The notes under the pieces are model-generated. The model was not told where the DNA came from. It saw only the letters and a list, made by a program, of their open reading frames with translations, and made no database searches. The translations under genes were made by a program, and so were the position numbers. Positions 34,369 through 42,041 of a DNA stretch of 64,000 nt are shown in pieces. Position 1 is the stretch's first letter. Each line of letters starts with the position of its first letter. The DNA lies in contig NZ_CP084541.1 of NCBI RefSeq assembly GCF_020410765.1, forward strand, positions 1,235,001 through 1,299,000, given 5' to 3'. This stretch comes from Streptomyces marincola. Its GTDB lineage: Bacteria > Actinomycetota > Actinomycetes > Streptomycetales > Streptomycetaceae.

Positions 34369-34560
34369 GTAGCGCCTTCCCGAGAGTCTCGCCCATGGCC
34401 CGGGCTTGCCTTCGCGCGGAGTGCGGGGGCCGGCCCTGACACGGGCAGGGGTTTGGATGTTTATGCGGACCAAACCCTACTGGACGCCCCCGGGCGGCAC
34501 GCGGGGAGGGTGCGTCAACGCGCCGGGGCGCCCTCCGAGCGGGCCGCGGGCGGCCGGCGC

Positions 34561-34609
34561 GGGCGGCCACGGGACCGGGAACGGCGGGCGGCCACGGGAC
34601 GGGAACGGC
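34561..34609 (+). repeat. Tandem 24/25-bp repeat upstream of the cysteine desulfurase
   Basis: A 25-base unit (34561-34585) is followed at once by a 24-base copy (34586-34609) that differs by one missing C. It lies in the divergent region between ctaC and the cysteine desulfurase gene. TAGCGT (34645-34650), just downstream, is the likely -10 for the latter. Confidence 0.6.
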
Positions 34610-34656
34610 GCGACCGCGCCCGCGGCCGGACGGGTGCGGGGCGTTAGCGTGCTGCG

Positions 34657-36123
34657 GTGCCCTACTTCGACGCCGCCTCATCGCTGCCCCCGCACCCGGT
34701 CGCGCGCCAGGCCCTGCTCGCCGCGCTCGACGACGGCTGGGCCGACCCCGCGCGCCCGCACCGGGAGGGGCGCAGGGCCAGGATGCTGCTCGACGCCGCG
34801 CGCGAGACCGCCGCTGAGGCGGTCGGGTGCCGTCCCGACGAACTGACGTTCACTCCTTCGGGGACGCACGCGCTGCACTCCGGGATCGCCGGCGCCCTCA
34901 CCGGCCGCGCGCGGGCCGGCCGGCACCTGCTGGTCTCGGCCGTGGAGCATTCGGCGGTGCTGCACGCCGCGGCGGCGCACCGCGACGCGGGCGGCACCGC
35001 GGCGGAGGTCGGCGTGGACCGCGGCGGCCGGGTGGCGCCCGCCGACGTGGCCGCCGCGCTGGCCGCCGCCCCCGGCGGCACGGGCCTGGTGTGCGTGCAG
35101 GCCGCCAACCACGAGGTGGGCACCCGGCAGCCGGTGGCCGAGATCGCCGAGGTGTGCCGCGCGGCGGGCGTGCCGCTGCTGGTGGACGCCGCCCAGTCGC
35201 TGCCGTGGGGCCCGGAGCCGGGGGCCTGGTCGCTGCTCGCGGCGAGCGCGCATAAGTGGGGCGGCCCCGGGGGCGTGGGGCTGCTCGCGGTGCGCAAGGG
35301 CGTGCGCTTCGCGCCCGCGCGGCCCGCGGACGAGCGGGAGTCGGGGCGGGCGCCGGGCTTCGAGAACATTCCCGCGGTGGTCGCCGCGGCGGCCTCGCTG
35401 CGCGCGTTCCGGGCGGAGGCGGAGGCCGAGGCGGCCCGGCTGTCCGAGCTGGTGGAACGCGTCCGCGCGCGGGTGCCCGAGCTGGTCGCGGACACCGTGG
35501 TGGTGGGCGACCCCGTGCACCGGCTGCCGCACGTCGTCACGTTCTCCTGTCTCCATGTCGACGGGGAGGCGCTGCTGCACGCGCTGGCCGTGGCGGGGTT
35601 CGCCGTCTCGTCCGGCTCCTCGTGCACGTCGAGCACCCTGACGCCCAGTCACGTGCTGCGCGCGATGGGAGTGCTGTCCGAGGGGAACGTGCGGGTCTCG
35701 CTGCCGCCCGGCACCACGTCGGAGGACGTGGACCGGTTCCTGGCGGTCCTGCCGGACGCGGTGGCCGGGGTGCGGGCGCAGCTGCTGCCGCCCGGGGCCG
35801 CCGACGGCCCGGCGGCGGAAACGGCGAGCACGGCGAGCACGGGGGACACGGGGGACACGGGGGACACGGGGGACACTGCCGGCGGCGGGGCGGAGGCGTT
35901 CACGGTGGACTCGCTGGGCAAGCGCTGCCCCGTGCCCGTGATCGAACTGGCCGCGCACCTCACCCGCGTGCGCGTGGGAGGGGTGATCACCGTGCTCGCC
36001 GACGACGCCGCCGCGCGGCTCGACATCCCGGCCTGGTGCGCGATGCGCGGCCAGGAGTACCTGGGCGAGGCGCCCCGCGAGGGCGGCCCCGGCACCGCCT
36101 ACCGGGTGCGGCGCACGGCGTAG
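34657..36123 (+). CDS. Cysteine desulfurase fused to TusA-type sulfurtransferase domain
   Basis: Residues about 1-370 form a PLP-dependent class V cysteine desulfurase: FTPSGTHALHSG, the PLP Lys in SAHKWGGPGG, and the persulfide Cys in SSGSSCTSS. After a Thr/Gly/Asp/Ser linker, residues about 410-488 form a TusA domain with VDSLGKRCPVPVIEL, where the Cys of RCPVP accepts sulfur. The fusion would pass a persulfide intramolecularly to an acceptor for Fe-S, thio-modification or cofactor sulfur. The GTG at 34657 has TAGCGT ending 6 bases upstream (leaderless). Its neighbours include erpA and nadA. The acceptor is unknown. Confidence 0.9.
   Translation: MPYFDAASSLPPHPVARQALLAALDDGWADPARPHREGRRARMLLDAARETAAEAVGCRPDELTFTPSGTHALHSGIAGALTGRARAGRHLLVSAVEHSAVLHAAAAHRDAGGTAAEVGVDRGGRVAPADVAAALAAAPGGTGLVCVQAANHEVGTRQPVAEIAEVCRAAGVPLLVDAAQSLPWGPEPGAWSLLAASAHKWGGPGGVGLLAVRKGVRFAPARPADERESGRAPGFENIPAVVAAAASLRAFRAEAEAEAARLSELVERVRARVPELVADTVVVGDPVHRLPHVVTFSCLHVDGEALLHALAVAGFAVSSGSSCTSSTLTPSHVLRAMGVLSEGNVRVSLPPGTTSEDVDRFLAVLPDAVAGVRAQLLPPGAADGPAAETASTASTGDTGDTGDTGDTAGGGAEAFTVDSLGKRCPVPVIELAAHLTRVRVGGVITVLADDAAARLDIPAWCAMRGQEYLGEAPREGGPGTAYRVRRTA
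35821..35874 (+). repeat. In-frame 9-bp tandem repeats in the linker
   Basis: Two 9-base units (35821-35838, coding Thr-Ala-Ser) are followed by four exact copies of ACGGGGGAC (35839-35874, coding Thr-Gly-Asp). They lie in the linker between the desulfurase and TusA domains. Copy-number change would lengthen the linker by three residues without a frameshift. Confidence 0.85.
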
Positions 36124-36131
36124 CACCCGGT

Positions 36132-36151
36132 GGGCGGCGGGGCCGCCGCCC
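36132..36151. terminator. Short GC hairpin between convergent genes
   Basis: A 9-bp stem (36132-36140 with 36143-36151) lies between the desulfurase stop (36123) and the PfkB kinase stop (36157). It probably serves both. Confidence 0.55.
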
Positions 36152-36156
36152 GCGGC

Positions 36157-37131
36157 TCAGGAGAGGTGGACGCGCACCTCGTCGGCGGCGTCGGCGCCGT
36201 AGGCCTTGGCGAACCGTTCGAGGAACGGGCCGCGGGAGAGGGTGTACTCCTGGGTGCCGACCGTTTCGATGACGAGGGTGGCCAGCATGCAGCCGACCTG
36301 CGCGGCCCGCTCCAGCGTGCTCCCCCAGGCGAGACCGGAGAGGAAGCCGGCCCTGAAGGCGTCCCCGACCCCGGTCGGGTCGGCCTTGCGCTCCTCCTCG
36401 GCGCAGCCGACCTCGATGGGCTCCTCGCCGGCCCGTTCGATCAGGACGCCGCGCGGCCCGAGGGTGGTGACGCGGGTGCCGACCTTGCTCAGCACCTCGT
36501 CGGCCGACCAGCCCGTCTTGGTCTCCACGAGCGCCTTCTCGTACTCGTTGTGGAAGAGGTAGGCGGCGCCCTCGGTCAGGGTCCTGATCTCCTCGCCCTC
36601 CATGCGCGCCAGTTGCTGCGAGAAGTCCGCCGCGAACGGGATGCCGCGGGTGCGGCACTCCTCGGTGTGCCGCAGCATGGCCTCGGGGTCGTCGGCCCCG
36701 ATGTGCACCAGGTCGAGGCCGCCCACGCGGTCGGCGACGGACTTCAGCTCGATGAGGCGGGCCTCGCTCATCGCGCCGGTGTAGAACGAGCCGATCTGGT
36801 TGTGGTCGGCGTCCGTGGTGCACACGAAACGCGCGGTGTGCAGTATGTCGGAGATGCGGACCGAGCCGGTGTCCACGCCGTGCCGGTCGAGCCAGGCCCG
36901 GTACTCGTCGAAGTCGGCGCCCGCGGCGCCGACGAGGATGGGCCTGGCCCCCAGCTGGCCCATGCCGTAGGCGATGTTGGCCCCGACCCCGCCGCGGCGG
37001 ACTTCGAGGGCGTCGACCAGGAACGACAGGGAAACGGTGTGCAGTTGCTCGCCCACCAACTGGTCGGCGAAGCGGCCGGGGAAGGTCATCAGGTGGTCAT
37101 GGGCGATGGAGCCGGAAACGGCGATACGCAC
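36157..37131 (-). CDS. PfkB-family carbohydrate/adenosine kinase
   Basis: This 324-residue ribokinase-fold kinase has the N-terminal signature RRGGVGANIAYGMGQLG and the C-terminal KADPTGVGDAFRAGFLSG, with the catalytic Asp in GVGDAF. The active-site region resembles actinobacterial adenosine kinases, but ribokinase-like sugars are also possible. The GTG at 37131 has GGGAG 9 bases upstream. It is divergent from the repeat-rich secreted protein gene and convergent with the cysteine desulfurase. The substrate is undetermined. Confidence 0.85.
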   Translation of the reverse strand: MRIAVSGSIAHDHLMTFPGRFADQLVGEQLHTVSLSFLVDALEVRRGGVGANIAYGMGQLGARPILVGAAGADFDEYRAWLDRHGVDTGSVRISDILHTARFVCTTDADHNQIGSFYTGAMSEARLIELKSVADRVGGLDLVHIGADDPEAMLRHTEECRTRGIPFAADFSQQLARMEGEEIRTLTEGAAYLFHNEYEKALVETKTGWSADEVLSKVGTRVTTLGPRGVLIERAGEEPIEVGCAEEERKADPTGVGDAFRAGFLSGLAWGSTLERAAQVGCMLATLVIETVGTQEYTLSRGPFLERFAKAYGADAADEVRVHLS

Positions 37132-37379
37132 GGTGGTCTGCTCCCGGGAAGGCGACAGGGGGAACCAGGCTACCGAGCGCGGGGCGCGCGTGGGCCCGGC
37201 CGGGACGGCGCACGACGGTTCGCGCACGGCGTTCCGAGGCCGGAAACGGCGCACGCCCGGCGGCGGGAACCGGCTTCGGGGCGCCGCCGTCCAAGGGGGG
37301 TCATGGGCCGCGCCCGGGTCCGGGGCGCCGGGCACCCCGGACGGCACCGAGCGACCCGAGTAGCCGAGGAGCGATTGCA

Positions 37380-39080
37380 GTGGCTGACGAGAAGCCTCGC
37401 GAGGAGGCGGAGACAGCGGGCGGCGGCGCCGCGGGCGGCCCCGTTCCCGGGGGCCGGGCGCGGCGCGCGTGGCCGGTCGTCGCGGCGGCCGTCGCGGTGG
37501 CGGTGACGGCCGGCGGCCTGTACGGCGCGCGGGCCGTCACCGGGGACGATTCCGGGGGCGGGGCGGGGAGCGGCGAGTCCGCGATGCTCGTGCTCGACGG
37601 GCCGTCGCCGCGGTCCGTCGGCGCCGCGGAGGGCGCGGGCGGCGCGGAGCTGGGGGCCGTGTGGTCGGGGGCCGCCCAGGTGCGGCTGGCCGGATCGCCG
37701 GGCGCGGCGCCGGAGGAGGCGCCGGTCCACTGGTTCGCGGACGTCACCGAGGAGCGGGTCGCCGGGCTCGGCGCGGCCCTCGGCCTGGCCGGGGCGCCCG
37801 AGCAGGGCGAGGACGGGTCCTGGACGGTGCGCGCCGACGGGGCCGCGGCGGACGGGCACGGCAGGGCCGGCGCGGCGGACGGCGGGGGCCTGTCCCTGCG
37901 GGTCGGCGAGGAGGCGCCGGGGCACTGGTACTTCGGCCCCGACGCCGCGGCGCAGGCGGGGGCCGGCGACTCGCGGAGCGCGGACGCGGGGGACGGCGAC
38001 TCGCGGAGCGCGGACGCGGCGGGCGGCGGCGAGGCGGGTGCCGGGGATACTGGCACCGGGGATACGAGCACAGGGAACGCGGGCACGGGGGGCACGGGCG
38101 GCGCGGCGCCCTCCAAGGACGAGGCCCTGACGGCCGCGGCACCGGTGCTCGACGCCCTGGGCCTCGGCGGCTCGGAGGTGACGGCCGAAGAGGTCGCGGG
38201 CCCCGACCGGATCGTGCGGGCCGCTCCCGAGGTCGGCGGGCTGCCCGTGCAGGGCACCGAGACCCACCTGTACATCGGCGGGGCCGGGGAGCTGAGACTG
38301 GCCTTCGGCACGCTGCACGCCCACGAGGCGGGCGAGCCGCGCGCGGTGACGGGCGTCGCGGAGGCGGTCGACGCCTACAACCGGGCGGCGGACGCGCCGG
38401 GCCCCGTGCCCGGGTGCGGCCCGGGTGCCCCGGCCGACACGCTGCCCGTGCCCGAGGACGGTTCGGCCGGCGCGCCGGCCGAACCGTCCTCGGCGGCGGA
38501 GGGCACCTGCCCCGCGCCGGCGGAGAAGCCGGAGCCGGTCGAGGTGACGGCGGAGTTCGGTCTCGCGCTCAACCACGCGGAGGGCGAGCCGGTGCTCGTC
38601 CCGTCCTGGCTGTTCCGCGGCACGCTGCCGTCGGGTGAGCCGTTCGCGGGCAGCCAGCCCGCGGTGCCGTTCGAGTACCGGGCGGAGCCCGGGGACGCCG
38701 GACCGGCGCGGCCCGACGAGCCGGCCGAGCCCGCGCAGCCGGCCGAGCCGGACCGGCCCGCGGACCCCGCTCGGCCCGTCGAGCCGGGCACGCCCGACGA
38801 GGCGCCCGCGGGTGACGGCGGCGGGTGGTCCGTCGCGCCGTACGAGGCGTCGGACGAGACGCTGACGGTGACGTTCTGGGCCTCGCCCTGCGACGAGTAC
38901 GAGGCGGTCGCGCGCGAGTCCGCCGACGAGGTGACGGTGGGCGTCGAGGTCACGAACCCCGACCCCGAGCGGGTGTGCGTCATGCTCGCGGAGGAGCGGA
39001 CCGCCGAGGTGCGCCTCGCCGCGCCGGTCGGCGACCGGACCGTTCTTGACGAGAGCGGACGCGAGCTGCCGGTGCGCTGA
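37380..39080 (+). CDS. Repeat-rich membrane-anchored protein of unknown function
   Basis: The 566-residue protein has a short charged N-terminus, one hydrophobic segment (about 30-50) and a large exported part. Low-complexity stretches are rich in Gly/Ala/Asp/Ser/Thr (about 190-240) and Pro/Glu/Ala (about 445-480). The last 90 residues form a compact domain with two Cys (SPCDEYEA and PERVCVML) and APVGDRTVLDESG, a pattern I associate with Streptomyces surface lipoproteins. No enzymatic motif is seen. The GTG at 37380 has GAGGAG 8 bases upstream. It carries a 26-bp repeat and a 42-bp perfect palindrome. Confidence 0.75.
   Translation: MADEKPREEAETAGGGAAGGPVPGGRARRAWPVVAAAVAVAVTAGGLYGARAVTGDDSGGGAGSGESAMLVLDGPSPRSVGAAEGAGGAELGAVWSGAAQVRLAGSPGAAPEEAPVHWFADVTEERVAGLGAALGLAGAPEQGEDGSWTVRADGAAADGHGRAGAADGGGLSLRVGEEAPGHWYFGPDAAAQAGAGDSRSADAGDGDSRSADAAGGGEAGAGDTGTGDTSTGNAGTGGTGGAAPSKDEALTAAAPVLDALGLGGSEVTAEEVAGPDRIVRAAPEVGGLPVQGTETHLYIGGAGELRLAFGTLHAHEAGEPRAVTGVAEAVDAYNRAADAPGPVPGCGPGAPADTLPVPEDGSAGAPAEPSSAAEGTCPAPAEKPEPVEVTAEFGLALNHAEGEPVLVPSWLFRGTLPSGEPFAGSQPAVPFEYRAEPGDAGPARPDEPAEPAQPAEPDRPADPARPVEPGTPDEAPAGDGGGWSVAPYEASDETLTVTFWASPCDEYEAVARESADEVTVGVEVTNPDPERVCVMLAEERTAEVRLAAPVGDRTVLDESGRELPVR
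37964..38019 (+). repeat. 26-bp direct repeat, 30-bp period, inside the unknown secreted protein
   Basis: Bases 37964-37989 recur exactly at 37994-38019. The 30-base period codes for a repeated GDSRSADA unit, so the duplication is in frame. Confidence 0.85.
38452..38493. repeat. Perfect 42-bp palindrome within a coding region
   Basis: Bases 38452-38472 are exactly complementary to 38473-38493 with no central loop. It codes for a low-complexity Pro/Glu/Asp/Gly/Ser/Ala segment, so protein constraint alone does not explain it. It could form a very stable mRNA hairpin. Confidence 0.9.
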
Positions 39081-39131
39081 GCGGGGCCGCGGGACGCGCG
39101 GCGGGGCCGTTTCGCGCGGGCGCGGACGCGT

Positions 39132-39166
39132 GAGGGACCCGGCACCCCTGGGGTGCCGGGTCCCTC
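39132..39166. terminator. Strong bidirectional terminator before erpA end
   Basis: A perfect 17-bp stem (39132-39148 with 39150-39166) with a minimal loop lies between the convergent ends of the unknown secreted protein gene and erpA. Confidence 0.85.
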
Positions 39167-39215
39167 GTGCGCGGTCCTGGCGCGGCCACGCGCCGTGCGG
39201 GTGGCCGCGGGCGGC

Positions 39216-39569
39216 TCAGCTGAAGGAGTCGCCACAGGCGCAGGAGCCGGTGGCGTTCGGGTTGTCGATCGTGAAGCCCTGCTTCTCGATCGTGTCGACG
39301 AAGTCGATGGAGGCGCCGCCCAGGTAGGGGGCGCTCATGCGGTCGGTGACCACCTTCACGCCGTCGAAGTCCTTCACGACATCGCCGTCGAGCGAGCGCT
39401 CGTCGAAGAAGAGCTGGTAGCGCAGACCGGAGCATCCGCCGGGCTGGACCGCCACGCGGAGCGCGAGGTCGTCACGGCCCTCCTGCTCAAGCAGGCTCCT
39501 GACCTTCCCCACGGCCGTGTCGGAAAGGATGATGCCGCCGCTGACAGCGGTCTCTTCCGTTACGGACAT
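39216..39569 (-). CDS. erpA: Iron-sulfur cluster insertion protein
   Basis: ErpA/IscA-type (HesB) carriers accept Fe-S clusters and hand them to apo-enzymes. The 117 residues include the three conserved Cys: one in PGGCSGLRYQ and two in TGSCACGDSF. The ATG at 39569 has GGGAG 8 bases upstream. It is divergent from nadA, which needs a [4Fe-4S] cluster, and 3 kb from a cysteine desulfurase-TusA fusion, so a cluster-delivery role fits the neighbourhood. The 240-bp gap to nadA carries operator-like repeats. Confidence 0.93.
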   Translation of the reverse strand: MSVTEETAVSGGIILSDTAVGKVRSLLEQEGRDDLALRVAVQPGGCSGLRYQLFFDERSLDGDVVKDFDGVKVVTDRMSAPYLGGASIDFVDTIEKQGFTIDNPNATGSCACGDSFS

Positions 39570-39698
39570 CTGAGTATCTCCCGGGTAGTACGGAAAGCTC
39601 TGGCGAGTGCACCAACAGACGGGGGGCCGGATTCATTCCGGCGGGGCCGTCCTTGTTCCTTTCCCCTCATGCTCGCACACCCGGCGGTGGGGCGGAAT

Positions 39699-39780
39699 GC
39701 GTCACACTGACGCTATCGGCATCGTCAAACTGACGCGAAGAAGATATCATCCATTGCGTCAATTCGACGAAAAGTCGTCG
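39699..39780. promoter_or_regulatory. Cluster of inverted repeats between erpA and nadA
   Basis: Two closely similar palindromes, GCGTCACACTGACGC (39699-39713) and CGTCAAACTGACG (39723-39735), have centres 23 bp apart. A related CGTC-N5-GACG (39757-39769) overlaps a further perfect repeat, CGACGA-N4-TCGTCG (39765-39780). They occupy the shared upstream region of erpA and nadA and look like binding sites for a dimeric regulator. The regulator is unknown. TATCAT (39745-39750) could be a nadA -10. Confidence 0.6.
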
Positions 39781-39809
39781 GACCAGTAACAGAAGGAAGG
39801 CTGTGTGCC

Positions 39810-40997
39810 GTGACCACCGCCCAGCCCCTGGACGTCACCCCCTCCCCGCTCGCCCTGCTGCTCCTGGGGCGTGCCGCCGACCCGGCGAGCGAACGCGGCG
39901 TCGACTGCCCGGGCGACCTGCCGGCGCCTTCCGACCCCGACCTGGTCGGGCGCGCCCGCGCCGCCAGGGAACGGCTCGGCAGCCGCCTGTTCGTGCTCGG
40001 CCACCACTACCAGCGTGACGAGGTCATCCAGTTCGCCGACGTCACCGGCGACTCGTTCAAGCTGGCGCGCGAGGCGGCGGCCCGCCCGGAGGCGGAGTAC
40101 ATCGTCTTCTGCGGTGTGCACTTCATGGCCGAGTCCGCCGACATCCTCACCAACGACTCCCAGCAGGTGATCCTGCCCGACCTCGCGGCGGGCTGCTCCA
40201 TGGCCGACATGGCCACCGCCGAGCAGGTCGCCGAGGCGTGGGACGTGCTGACCGACGCGGGCGTGGCCGCCTCGACCGTGCCCGTCACCTACATGAACTC
40301 CTCGGCCGACATCAAGGCGTTCACCGGCAGGCACGGCGGCACCGTCTGCACCTCCTCGAACGCCAGGCGCGCCCTCACCTGGGCGTTCGCCCAGGCCGGC
40401 GAGAACGGCAAGGTGCTGTTCCTGCCGGACCAGCACCTGGGCCGCAACACCGCGCTGCGCGACCTGGGCATGGCGCCCGAGGACTGCGTCGTCTACAACC
40501 CGCACCGCCCCGGCGGCGGCCTGACCCCGGAGGAGCTGCGCCGCGCGAAGATGATCCTGTGGCGCGGCCACTGCTCCGTGCACGGCCGCTTCTCGCTCGA
40601 CTCGGTGACCGAGGTGCGCGCCCGCATACCCGGCGTGAACGTCCTGGTGCACCCCGAGTGCCGGCAGGAGGTCGTCGCGGCGGCCGACCACGTCGGATCG
40701 ACCGAGCACATCATCCGGCTGCTCGACGAGGCGCCGGCCGGCTCCCGCTGGGCCGTCGGCACCGAGCTGAACCTCGTGCGGCGGCTCGCCGCCCGGTACG
40801 CCCCCGAGGGCAAGGAGATCGTCTTCCTCGACCGCACGGTGTGCTTCTGCTCCACCATGAACCGCATCGACCTCCCTCACCTGGTGTGGGCCCTGGAGTC
40901 CCTGGCCGACGGCAAGGTGGTCAACCGAATCACGGTTGATCCCGAGACCGCGCACTTCGCCCGGGTCGCGCTCGACCGGATGCTGGCCCTGCCGTGA
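39810..40997 (+). CDS. nadA: Quinolinate synthase
   Basis: NadA condenses iminoaspartate with dihydroxyacetone phosphate to quinolinate for NAD synthesis, using an oxygen-sensitive [4Fe-4S] cluster. The 395 residues contain VLGHHYQRDEVIQFAD, YIVFCGVHFMAE, LAAGCSMADM, MNSSADIKAF, TVCTSSNA and FLPDQHLGRN, then HPECRQEV and VCFCSTMNRI; the cluster Cys are among these. The GTG at 39810 has AGAAGGAAGG about 9 bases upstream. No nadB or nadC follows in the window. It is divergent from erpA. Confidence 0.95.
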   Translation: MTTAQPLDVTPSPLALLLLGRAADPASERGVDCPGDLPAPSDPDLVGRARAARERLGSRLFVLGHHYQRDEVIQFADVTGDSFKLAREAAARPEAEYIVFCGVHFMAESADILTNDSQQVILPDLAAGCSMADMATAEQVAEAWDVLTDAGVAASTVPVTYMNSSADIKAFTGRHGGTVCTSSNARRALTWAFAQAGENGKVLFLPDQHLGRNTALRDLGMAPEDCVVYNPHRPGGGLTPEELRRAKMILWRGHCSVHGRFSLDSVTEVRARIPGVNVLVHPECRQEVVAAADHVGSTEHIIRLLDEAPAGSRWAVGTELNLVRRLAARYAPEGKEIVFLDRTVCFCSTMNRIDLPHLVWALESLADGKVVNRITVDPETAHFARVALDRMLALP

Positions 40998-41132
40998 CCC
41001 AAGTGCCCCGGTGCCCTGGTGACCCGGTGGCGCGGTAGCGCTGTGACGGCGTGCGGCGGCGCGGGGACCAACAGCCCCGCGCCCCCGCACGCCCCCTGGC
41101 CCACGGGGGCGGGCCCGCGCCACGATGGGGCC

Positions 41133-41996
41133 ATGATCCTGCGCCGCCTGCGCGACAGCCGCGCCGACGCCGAGGCCGTCCGCACGGTCGCCACCGCCGC
41201 GTTCGGCGACGGAGCGTTCGGCGGGGCGCCGGAGGACCGGCAGGCCGTCCGTTTCCTGCGGCGGGTGCGGCACCTGGTCACCACCGACCCGGACGGGTGC
41301 TGGCTCGCCGAGGACGACGCGGGCCGGCCGCTGGGCGCCGCCCTGGCCTGCCTGCGCGAGAACGTGTGGGGCCTGTCGCTGTTCGCCGTCGTGCCGCGGG
41401 CGCAGGGCAAGGGGGCGGGCACCGAACTGATGCGCCGCGTGGCGGAGTACGGCCGGGGCGTGCTGCGCGGCATGATCTGCGCCCGCCCGCACCCGGCGGC
41501 GACCCGCCTCTACCGCGCCGCCGGGTTCACCCTGCACCCCACCGTGCGACTGACCGGCGCGGTGGACGCCGGCCGGCTCGCCGCTCCCGACGGGCCCGCC
41601 ATCGAGGGCGGCGCCGCGCACCGCGACCTGATGGACTCCGTGGACCGCCGGGTGCGCGGCGCCGCGCACGGGCCCGACCACACCGAGCTGCTGCGGCACT
41701 GCCGGGTCGTCGTCGCCGACGACCTCGCCGGCAGCGGCTACTGCTACCTGGACGACTCGGGCCGCGTCGAACTGCTCGCGGCCACCTCGCGCCGCATCGC
41801 CGTCCGGCTGCTCGGCTCCGCCCTGCTGAGCCTGCCGCCCGGCGTCGCCGCCTCGGTCCGCCACCTGACGGCCGAGCAGGAGTGGGCCGTCGACGTCGGG
41901 CTCGCCGCCGGGCTCGACCTGTCGGCGGACGGGTTCCTGTGCCTGCGCGGCATGCGCCCGCCCGCGCCCTACCTGCCGTCCGTCCAGTACCTGTGA
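41133..41996 (+). CDS. GNAT-family acetyltransferase, two-domain size
   Basis: This 287-residue protein has an N-terminal GNAT domain (about 1-150) with the acetyl-CoA loop in VPRAQGKGAGTELMRRV and PAATRLYRAAGFTLHP. The C-terminal half (about 150-287) looks like a second, degenerate GNAT-type lobe lacking that loop. The substrate is unknown. The ATG at 41133 has no ribosome-binding site; CACGAT ends exactly 6 bases upstream, so it may be leaderless. It lies 135 bp after nadA and converges with the response regulator gene. Confidence 0.82.
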   Translation: MILRRLRDSRADAEAVRTVATAAFGDGAFGGAPEDRQAVRFLRRVRHLVTTDPDGCWLAEDDAGRPLGAALACLRENVWGLSLFAVVPRAQGKGAGTELMRRVAEYGRGVLRGMICARPHPAATRLYRAAGFTLHPTVRLTGAVDAGRLAAPDGPAIEGGAAHRDLMDSVDRRVRGAAHGPDHTELLRHCRVVVADDLAGSGYCYLDDSGRVELLAATSRRIAVRLLGSALLSLPPGVAASVRHLTAEQEWAVDVGLAAGLDLSADGFLCLRGMRPPAPYLPSVQYL

Positions 41997-42041
41997 GCCG
42001 CCCGCGGGGCCGCCGGGGGAACGCGCCCGCGCGCCGCGGCC

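Noticed and set aside
31682..34681. A single 999-codon frame covering ctaD and ctaC
   Set aside because: It is ctaD extended upstream through a shadow frame; ctaC occupies that region in another frame with CuA motifs and its own ribosome-binding site.
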